This document shows positions 22,943 through 29,156 of a stretch of DNA of 36,313 nucleotides, piece after piece (position 1 is the stretch's first letter; every line of letters starts with the position of its first letter). The DNA comes from an uncultured Collinsella sp. (GTDB lineage: Bacteria; Actinomycetota; Coriobacteriia; Coriobacteriales; Coriobacteriaceae). The stretch is taken from assembly GCA_902470695.1 (NCBI GenBank), contig CABRHH010000027.1, positions 1 to 36,313 on the forward strand, written 5' to 3'. The notes beneath the pieces are model-generated. The model was not told the DNA's origin and ran no database searches. It saw only the letters and a program-made list of their open reading frames with translations. The position numbers were made by a program, and so were the translations under genes.

Positions 22943-23845
22943 ATGGATAGCAAGGGAAATGTCATACAAACGATTTGCTCAGCATATGACAACCTTTCGA
23001 AAACCGACCAGAAAATTGCCACCTTCATCCTCGACAACAGGCTCACTGTCCCGACAATGGCACTCCGCGAGATCGCCGACGGATGTGGGACATCGAGCCC
23101 CACTGTTTCACGGTTCATCAAACGACTCGGATTCGATGATTTCAACGATTTGCGACTAAGCCTTGCGCGCAATGAGGGCGAGCAGACCTCGACAACATCT
23201 GTTATCGGAAAAAGCACTGAGTCGATATCTCCCGACCGATTCCAAGAATCCCTTCACTATATTCTTACCTGCAAAACTGCAGAGCTCGCGGATACGGTCG
23301 CTCGTTTGGATGAGCAAACCGTTATGGGTCTAATCGAGCGATTCAACCAGGCCGACACCATACTAGTTGCTGGCGTTGGCAACACGCGTACTCTTGCCGA
23401 CAACATGGCATTCAAGCTACGTCATCTCGGCCTGCCGGGGGTGTCCCTTACAAGCGCATCGGATGCAATTGCATTTGTTCCAACGCTGAAGTCTCAAGAT
23501 GTCTTGGTTGTAATCTCTTCATCGGGAATCTCCCGCCGCCTAGACCGGCTTGTCGCCCTGTCAAGCGACCTTGCCATTCCCGTCGCCGTCATTACGTCTA
23601 ATCCTCAATCGCCGCTGATCGAAAAGGCACAATATGTGATTATGTCCACGCAACGTGATCGGTTGTTTGCCTATGGCGTTCCCTTTTCGCACAACTCGGC
23701 AAACTTCATCATTGAGGTCCTTTTCCTGTTTATCCATGCAAGCAACGAGAAAGCGCGCAGGCACATCGCACGCTATTCGGGAATCCAAGACCAAATGGAC
23801 CGTGGGCTCAATCCGGCAACAGGTGAGTTTCTGCCATTTGACTAA
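22943..23845 (+). CDS. MurR/RpiR family transcriptional regulator
   Basis: 300-residue regulator with an N-terminal helix-turn-helix (MALREIADGCGTSSPTVSRF followed by IKRLGFDDFNDLR, about residues 35-70) and a C-terminal SIS domain that binds sugar phosphates (ILVAGVGNTRTLADNMAFKL, VVISSSGISRR, PVAVITSNPQSPLIEKAQ). The longer open frame starts inside the divergent gene, so I chose ATG 22943, which follows AAAGG. It is transcribed away from the sugar operon, the classic layout for a local regulator. A sugar phosphate from the PTS or the aldolase pathway is the likely effector. The SIS loop lacks the common SHSG form. Confidence 0.93.
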   Translation: MDSKGNVIQTICSAYDNLSKTDQKIATFILDNRLTVPTMALREIADGCGTSSPTVSRFIKRLGFDDFNDLRLSLARNEGEQTSTTSVIGKSTESISPDRFQESLHYILTCKTAELADTVARLDEQTVMGLIERFNQADTILVAGVGNTRTLADNMAFKLRHLGLPGVSLTSASDAIAFVPTLKSQDVLVVISSSGISRRLDRLVALSSDLAIPVAVITSNPQSPLIEKAQYVIMSTQRDRLFAYGVPFSHNSANFIIEVLFLFIHASNEKARRHIARYSGIQDQMDRGLNPATGEFLPFD

Positions 23846-24073
23846 GGGGAGTTGTCAAGCATGCAAGCTCTTCAAGCATGTCGTGCGACCGGCTTTCTTA
23901 TCTTGAAAGGCCCCTTCCCTGACTTCAAGTCCAACTAGGCACTTGCCGGTATGCAGCCGCGGGTGGCAGCGGGTCTTGCATTGGAACTCGGCTGCCGCCT
24001 GCAACAGAAGCGCCGCACCCGGGCAGACCGGATGCGGCGCGAATATGCGAGGCGACGAAACGAACCTTGCCTG

Positions 24074-24098
24074 ACGAAACGACCCCGTACCCAGATTG
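24074..24098 (-). repeat. GGGGACGGGGTCG-family element
   Basis: Plus strand reads ACGAAACGACCCCGTACCCA followed by GATTG; one base differs from the core (A for C). Confidence 0.7.
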
Positions 24099-24111
24099 CG
24101 AATGCATCGAA

Positions 24112-24169
24112 TGTGCGTCGAAAGGCCTTTCGTTGCACTTTAATCTGCGTCGAAAGACCTTTCGTTGTA
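24112..24169. repeat. 58-bp island-flanking direct repeat, right copy
   Basis: Same orientation as 14357-14414 with three differences. Palindromes CGAAAGGCCTTTCG (24119-24132) and CGAAAG-AC-CTTTCG (24151-24164) are again 32 bases apart. Here they do not precede a gene start, which argues that the block is a repeat or recombination scar. Confidence 0.8.
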
Positions 24170-24195
24170 CGAATCGACCCCGTCCCCAGATTGCA
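24168..24195 (-). repeat. GGGGACGGGGTCG-family element
   Basis: Plus strand reads ACGAATCGACCCCGTCCCCA followed by GATTG. It directly adjoins the right 58-bp repeat and lies about ten bases from the cysS stop. Confidence 0.75.
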
Positions 24196-24205
24196 GGTGC
24201 GGTGG

Positions 24206-25672
24206 TTAGGCGGGCTTGATGCGGGAGCCGGCGGCGGTGTCCTCTATGGTGAGGCCCATGTCGCGCAGCTGATCGCGGATAGCGTCGGCGGTGTCCCAGT
24301 CCTTTGCAGCGCGGGCCTCGGCACGGGCAGCCAGAATCACCTCTGCTGCCTCATCCACGTCCGCACCGGCATAGCCCGCGAGTCCGGCAGCGACCCCCAA
24401 CAGGCCCTGCGGCAACGGCTCCTCGACCACCGGCAGCTCAACGCCCAGCTGAGTCAACGCGCCGGCAATCGCGGCTGCGCACGTGCGGGCCGCCTGCCCA
24501 TCCACGGCGCCCGCCGCCTGCTCGAGATACTTGTTCGCCTCGGTCACCAGCTCAAAGTACGCCGCCACGGCACCGGCGGTGTTGAAGTCATCATCCATGC
24601 AGGCTTCATAGTCGGCGGCAGCGCGATCCATGGCGGCTGTCAGACCGGCGGCAAGCTCGTCGTTCGACTGCCCTTCCGCATGGTTGGCCGCCCATGTGAG
24701 GTTGCGCACCGTACCGGCAATGCGCGCGAGCGAGTTCTCGGCACCCTCCAGGCGCTCCCAGGAGAAATCGAGCGGGCTGCGATAGTGCGTCTGCAGCATA
24801 AGCAGGCGCAGCGCAGCCGCCGAGTGCTTCTCCAGCACCTCGGCCAGCGTGAAGAAGTTGCCCAGGCTCTTGCTCATCTTCTCGCCGTCCACGAGCAGCA
24901 TGCCCGTGTGCATCCATGTGTTGGCAAAGCCCTCGTGCCAGGCGCACGTGGCCTGGGCGCACTCGTTCTCGTGATGCGGGAACGCCAGGTCGGAGCCGCC
25001 GCCATGGATATCAATCGGCGTGCCCAGGTAGCGATGGACCATCGCGGCGCACTCGGTGTGCCAACCCGGACGCCCCTCACCCCAGGGGCTCTTCCAGCTG
25101 GGCTCGCCGGGCTTGGCGGCCTTCCAGAGGGCGAAGTCGAGCGGGTCGCGCTTGTCCCCGTTCTCCTCGATACGAGCGCCGACCATCAAGTCGTCGATCT
25201 TGCGGCCGCTCACCTCGCCATACGCCGCATCGCTGCGCACGGCGAAGTACACGTCACCGTTGTCGGCGGCGTAGGCGTGCCCCTGCTCGATCAGGCTCTT
25301 GATCATGGCGATCATGGGTCCGATCTCCTTGGTGGCACGCGGGCGCACATCCGGGTCGAGCACGTTGGCGCCACGCATGACCTCGATGAACTTGTTCGAG
25401 AACTCAATCGCCACGTCCTCGGCGGTGCGTCCCTGCTCGTTGGCGCGGTTGATGATCTTGTCGTCCACGTCGGTGAGGTTCTGGGCGAAGGTGACCTCGT
25501 AACCGCGAGCGATGAGCCAGCGGCGGATGACGTCGAAGCTGATGAAGGTGCGCGCGTTGCCGATGTGGATGTTGTCGTAGACGGTGGGGCCGCACACGTA
25601 CATACGGACCTTGCCCTCCTCGATGGGGCGGAAGTCCTCTTTTTTGTGCGTGGCACTGTTGTAGATCTTCAT
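24206..25672 (-). CDS. cysS: Cysteine--tRNA ligase
   Basis: Class I aminoacyl-tRNA synthetase of 488 aa (E. coli 461 aa) that charges tRNA-Cys. The HIGH motif appears as HIGNA in YDNIHIGNARTFISFD. KMSKS is GEKMSKSLGN. The zinc ligands that sense cysteine are at Cys of YVCGPTVYD, Cys of HTECAAM, and His-Glu of HHENECAQ. The start at 25672 (MKIYNSATHKKED) is preceded by GGGAG; the open 25-codon extension overlaps the long hairpin and is not used. It follows ispF in the same direction. In other bacteria rlmB comes directly after; here the sugar island intervenes. Confidence 0.97.
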   Translation of the reverse strand: MKIYNSATHKKEDFRPIEEGKVRMYVCGPTVYDNIHIGNARTFISFDVIRRWLIARGYEVTFAQNLTDVDDKIINRANEQGRTAEDVAIEFSNKFIEVMRGANVLDPDVRPRATKEIGPMIAMIKSLIEQGHAYAADNGDVYFAVRSDAAYGEVSGRKIDDLMVGARIEENGDKRDPLDFALWKAAKPGEPSWKSPWGEGRPGWHTECAAMVHRYLGTPIDIHGGGSDLAFPHHENECAQATCAWHEGFANTWMHTGMLLVDGEKMSKSLGNFFTLAEVLEKHSAAALRLLMLQTHYRSPLDFSWERLEGAENSLARIAGTVRNLTWAANHAEGQSNDELAAGLTAAMDRAAADYEACMDDDFNTAGAVAAYFELVTEANKYLEQAAGAVDGQAARTCAAAIAGALTQLGVELPVVEEPLPQGLLGVAAGLAGYAGADVDEAAEVILAARAEARAAKDWDTADAIRDQLRDMGLTIEDTAAGSRIKPA

Positions 25673-25688
25673 GTGTATCTCCCGTTGG

Positions 25689-25801
25689 GGCCGAGACGGT
25701 CCGCGTGGTCCGGCGCTCGGGCAGTCCTGCTCGCACGAAGGGTCCACGGAACCCTTCGGCTCGTGCGGAACTCGCGGCGAACCACGCGGACCGTCTCGGC
25801 C
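25689..25801 (-). repeat. 113-base inverted repeat in the cysS leader
   Basis: Outer arms of 21 bases pair perfectly (GGCCGAGACGGTCCGCGTGG with one more T, versus its complement at 25781-25801). Inside, a second hairpin is formed by GCACGAAGGG and CCCTTC-GGCT-CGTGC. The structure ends just before the cysS ribosome binding site (about 25679-25683), so in RNA it would stand 16 bases from the start codon. It could be a regulatory leader, an RNA-processing site, or a small mobile repeat. No T-box consensus was recognised. Confidence 0.75.
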
Positions 25802-25937
25802 ACATCGTTATCGTTGATGAATAGTCTATACGAGCGGACGGCCTTACAGGAGCGGGGCTTCCGGCTCGTCGGGCGCGGAGATCCGCTCAGGAAAAGAAAG
25901 AAAAAAGAAAGATGGCGAACCGCCGTGGACGGGTCGT

Positions 25938-26426
25938 TTAGATACATCGTTCGAGCAGGCAGACGGCCCAGGCGCCGATGCCTTCGCCCTTGCCTTCCCA
26001 ACCGAGACGCTCGGTCGTGGTGGCTTTGACGCCGATGTTTTCCACGGGGCAGCCGATCGCGGCCGCAAGGTTTTCGCGCATCTGCTCGCGGTGCGGGGTG
26101 ATCTTGGGCTCCTGGCAGGCAAGGGTACAGTCGGCATCCACGAACTCGTAGCCCAGCCCGCGCGCATGCTCCATCACGGCAGCCAGCAGCTTGAGCGAAT
26201 CGGCTCCGGCGTAGGCCGGGTCGGTGTCGGGGAACAGCTTGCCGATGTCCCCACCGCGGCAGGCGCCCAAGATGGCGTCGGCCAGGGCATGTGCCAGCAC
26301 ATCGGCATCGCTGTGGCCGAGCAACCCCCGCTCGTGGGGGATATCCACACCGCCGATGATGCACCGGCGCCCCTCAACCAGCCGATGCACGTCGTATCCA
26401 TGGCCAATGCGTAGAGAAGAAGGCAT
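25938..26426 (-). CDS. ispF: 2-C-methyl-D-erythritol 2,4-cyclodiphosphate synthase
   Basis: 162-residue enzyme of the non-mevalonate isoprenoid pathway; it cyclises CDP-methylerythritol 2-phosphate with release of CMP. Zinc ligands lie in GHGYDVHRL (Asp and His) and in LLGHSDADVLAHALADAILG. The C-terminal signature is GVKATTTERLGWEGKGEGIG. Typical length is 156-165. AAAGGGGAG precedes the start. It is downstream of ispD and disA in one direction; only ispD and ispF of this pathway are in the window. Confidence 0.97.
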   Translation of the reverse strand: MPSSLRIGHGYDVHRLVEGRRCIIGGVDIPHERGLLGHSDADVLAHALADAILGACRGGDIGKLFPDTDPAYAGADSLKLLAAVMEHARGLGYEFVDADCTLACQEPKITPHREQMRENLAAAIGCPVENIGVKATTTERLGWEGKGEGIGAWAVCLLERCI

Positions 26427-26483
26427 GGCTCCCCTTTCGAACTCGCAGGTTATCTAATCGGATGCACAGGGCGGGCGCCGGGC

Positions 26484-27239
26484 TCAGCGCAGCGGAGAGA
26501 TGGCGATCACGCCGGTGTCCTGCGCCGATTCGGCGTCGCTCATCCGGCCCAGCAGGATGGCGGTTACCGGACGCAGGTCCTCGGGCACCGTGACCTTCAG
26601 GTTGTCGCGTGGGCTCTGCACGCAGCGCACCGCGCCCCCGAGCCGCTCCACGAGCGACGAATCATCCGTTCCCAAAAAGCCTGCTGCAGCCGCCTGCTCG
26701 TAGGCATGCCGCATGATGCCGATCTTGAAGATCTGCGGGGTCTGCGCCGCCCAGTAGCGACTCCGCGGCGGCGTTTCGCAGATGCGCTCGCCCTCCACGA
26801 TCTTGAGCGTGTCGATCGCCGGCTGGCCGCACACCACGCCGTCGAGCGCGGGGTCGGACAGCAGCACCTCGATCGCATGGTCGATCGCGTACGTGGTGAT
26901 CAGCGGGCGCGCTCCATCGTGAATGGCAACGTGCATGAAGCCCGCCGGCACCGCGTCCACGCCGGAGCGCGTCGACTCCTGGCGGGTCTGTCCGGCGGCG
27001 GCGAAGGTGATGGGCGTCTTGAACTCGAATGGCTCAATCGCCAGGCGGCGCATCTCGGCTTCGCGCTCAGGTGGGCACACCACCACGATGTGCTGCACGA
27101 GTGCGGAGCGGTCGAACGCCATGATCGACCAGGTCATCATGGGACGGCCGGCCACGTTGACCAGCTGCTTGCCGCCCGGGTTGCCAAAACGTGAGCCGCA
27201 GCCACCGGCCACGACCACCGCGCATACCGAAGCCGCCAT
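26484..27239 (-). CDS. ispD: 2-C-methyl-D-erythritol 4-phosphate cytidylyltransferase
   Basis: 251-residue enzyme that joins MEP and CTP to CDP-ME in isoprenoid synthesis. The nucleotide-binding start is VVVAGGCGSRFGNPGGKQLV; the common loop has the glycines and Lys of the family. Other marks are VAIHDGARPLITTYAID and TPQIFKIGIMRHAYEQA and the C-terminal NLKVTVPEDL. Its start is only seven bases from the disA stop, so the two are likely co-translated. The ispF gene follows after 57 bases. Confidence 0.96.
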   Translation of the reverse strand: MAASVCAVVVAGGCGSRFGNPGGKQLVNVAGRPMMTWSIMAFDRSALVQHIVVVCPPEREAEMRRLAIEPFEFKTPITFAAAGQTRQESTRSGVDAVPAGFMHVAIHDGARPLITTYAIDHAIEVLLSDPALDGVVCGQPAIDTLKIVEGERICETPPRSRYWAAQTPQIFKIGIMRHAYEQAAAAGFLGTDDSSLVERLGGAVRCVQSPRDNLKVTVPEDLRPVTAILLGRMSDAESAQDTGVIAISPLR

Positions 27240-27246
27240 CGCGTGC

Positions 27247-28311
27247 CTACGCCTCCCTCTTGCCGCCGTGCATGCGCGCCAGCGAATCGGCGAGGATCGC
27301 CGGGTTGTTCACGCCGAAGCTGCCCAGGCGGTCGGGGTCCTCCTTGATGTCGCCCATGAGGTCCTGCAGCGAGCCGTACTCGTCCACGATGCGCTCGGCC
27401 ACGCCGTCGCGCACCACCGACACGCGCGATAGGGTGCGCAGGCCCAGCGGGGACATGACCGAGTCCTCGTCCAGGTCCTCGTAGCCCAGCACGCGCGCCA
27501 CCTTGTTCGGGTTCGTGAGATCTTGCGCCGACATGTCCAGGAACTTACCGCGAATCCGCTCAGCGTTCTCCTCCGAGGCGTCGGCGGCGTAGTCGCGGAT
27601 CATCAGGTTGTACTCGGTTTCCATGCTGGCACCGGCCAGCTGCTCGAGCTGCATCTGCACGAGCTTGCCCTCGATTCCGAGCTTCTCGATGCAGGATTTG
27701 AGCTCGTCTTTGGCCTGCTGCATGATCTCGAAGCTGGAGAAGATGCTCGTGATGTCGGCCAGGGTAACGTAATCGTCCAGCTCGAGCGCGGTCAGGCGCA
27801 TGAGCGAGCGGTCGAGCGAGGTGCGCGTGGTCTGCAGGGTCGATACGAGCTGGTTCACCGAGCTCATGACCTCGGCAACCGGCTGGATCTGGTGCGAGCG
27901 GCCGTTCACGTACACGTTCACCACGCTGCGGCGCTCCGACACCGAGATCACGATGGCGTCGGTGAGCACGCTCATGCGCGCGGCGGTGCGGTGGCGCATG
28001 CCCGTCTCGCTCGTGGCAAGCGACGGATCGGGGTTGAGGTGGAAGTTCGCGCGCAGAATCTGGTTCAGGTCGCCATCGATCACGATGGCGCCGTCCATCT
28101 TCGACAGCTCGAACAGACGGTTTGCCGTGAAGGAGATACTCAAGGGGAATCCGTCGTTGCCGGCGGCGAGCACGGCCTCGGTATCGCCCACGCAGATGAG
28201 GGCGCCGATATGGCCGGCGATGATCATGTCGAGTGCGGTGCGCAGGGGTTGTCCCGGCGCGGTGAGGCGCACGGCCTCTTTCATGCGGGCCTCGGTGCTT
28301 TTGTTGTTCAT
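27247..28311 (-). CDS. disA: DNA integrity scanning protein DisA (diadenylate cyclase)
   Basis: 354-residue enzyme that makes cyclic di-AMP from two ATP and stalls at branched DNA. The DAC domain carries the DGA motif (Asp73-Gly74-Ala75 in SKMDGAIVIDGDL) and RHRT (106-109 in GMRHRTAARM). A helical spine follows, and the C-terminal helix-hairpin-helix region includes VARVLGYEDLDEDSVMSPLG and LMGDIKEDPDRLGSFG. Length matches B. subtilis DisA (360). The start at 28311 (MNNKSTEARMKEA) has GGGAGG upstream; the longer frame lacks support. It heads the disA-ispD-ispF group, linking c-di-AMP and isoprenoid genes. Confidence 0.96.
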   Translation of the reverse strand: MNNKSTEARMKEAVRLTAPGQPLRTALDMIIAGHIGALICVGDTEAVLAAGNDGFPLSISFTANRLFELSKMDGAIVIDGDLNQILRANFHLNPDPSLATSETGMRHRTAARMSVLTDAIVISVSERRSVVNVYVNGRSHQIQPVAEVMSSVNQLVSTLQTTRTSLDRSLMRLTALELDDYVTLADITSIFSSFEIMQQAKDELKSCIEKLGIEGKLVQMQLEQLAGASMETEYNLMIRDYAADASEENAERIRGKFLDMSAQDLTNPNKVARVLGYEDLDEDSVMSPLGLRTLSRVSVVRDGVAERIVDEYGSLQDLMGDIKEDPDRLGSFGVNNPAILADSLARMHGGKREA

Positions 28312-28490
28312 ATTCAGGCCTCCCATCGATGGTGCGCGTTTCATTGTCGCACGAATCGAACGGGCGCCTCAGATTTGCAGAAAAGCTACCCAGAGCCGCA
28401 GGCGTGAACGCGGGCGCCGCACGGAACCGAACGACGCCCGCCCGGGCTTTGACCCTTTGATTATCCTGGGGCTGCGACTGGGGCCTCCGC

Positions 28491-28895
28491 TTAGGCGATA
28501 AGCCCTACCATGAAGATGGCGCAGCAGATCGCCACCAGCAGCATCGATATGCGCCGATGGTCAACATGCCCCGATCCGCGGGATGCAACTGTGACATATA
28601 TCGCCACGCATAGAGCCAAGGCGAATATCACCCAGGTTGCGATGAGGGAAGCGGAAAGGACAGCCATGCCCGCGCACGCCAGAACGGCGGCGGTGGCCGG
28701 GGCGAGCGAGCCATCGCGACCCAGCGGCCTCCCCCGCACCGCCGAGACAGCGCCTATCAGCACGAGCCCTGCATCGAACCACGCCGGGCGACCTACATCC
28801 AGGTGATTCGCGAATAGCATGAGTGCGAGCGCGATCCAATACACCCCCGACCACACCGTGTTGGCAATCGACACGCCCCCTTGAGCGCTACGCAT
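28491..28895 (-). CDS. Small hypothetical membrane protein
   Basis: 134-residue protein with four hydrophobic stretches: WSGVYWIALALMLFANHL, AWFDAGLVLIGAVSAV, ATAAVLACAGMAVLSASLI, and WVIFALALCVAIYVTVA, then a final ISMLLVAICCAIFMVGLIA helix. No motif is recognised. GAGAGGAGC before the ATG supports the start. It stands between clpC and disA in the same direction, behind the clpC terminator; its role cannot be inferred. Confidence 0.7.
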   Translation of the reverse strand: MRSAQGGVSIANTVWSGVYWIALALMLFANHLDVGRPAWFDAGLVLIGAVSAVRGRPLGRDGSLAPATAAVLACAGMAVLSASLIATWVIFALALCVAIYVTVASRGSGHVDHRRISMLLVAICCAIFMVGLIA

Positions 28896-28988
28896 GGCTT
28901 GCTCCTCTCTGCCGATACGGCATTACGTTTCGCTCCTCCACCCCGTAACGACACCTTACCTGAGATAATACACACGCATATCGCATAG

Positions 28989-29024
28989 AAAACGGGGCAT
29001 CCCGGCATATGCCGAAACGCCCCG
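28989..29024 (-). terminator. Rho-independent terminator of clpC
   Basis: On the minus strand CGGGGC…TCGGCA-TA-TGCCG…GCCCCG forms a long hairpin with an internal palindrome, then TTTTC. It lies about 130 bases after the clpC stop. The rest of 29025-29156 contains GC-rich hairpin-prone sequence and no gene. Confidence 0.75.
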
Positions 29025-29156
29025 AATCGTGCACGTGATGCGTCCATCATCCGCGGGTGCGCCTTTATCGTAGGCGCGCCCGGTTGCACCCGGCAACTCG
29101 GCTGTCCGCGGAGGGCGGCGTGCGGCCCAGCTGCCCGCAGCGGGTGCTCCGCAACC

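Larger units (their letters stand above)
23846..24205. repeat. Repeat spacer at right edge of the island
   Basis: No gene in 360 bases. The right half (24071-24195) contains two GGGGACGGGGTCG-family elements (about 24074-24098 and 24168-24195) surrounding the right 58-bp direct repeat. Base composition rises back to the high GC of the core genes from about 23,950. Confidence 0.7.

Noticed and set aside
14357..24169. Classical integrative element or prophage
   Set aside because: No integrase, transposase, relaxase, phage gene or tRNA-end attachment site was found between the repeats; only metabolic and regulatory genes are present.
25673..25830. T-box riboswitch upstream of cysS
   Set aside because: A GGGT…ACCC hairpin is present, but I could not find the T-box consensus, a Cys specifier codon in a loop, or a terminator/antiterminator pair.
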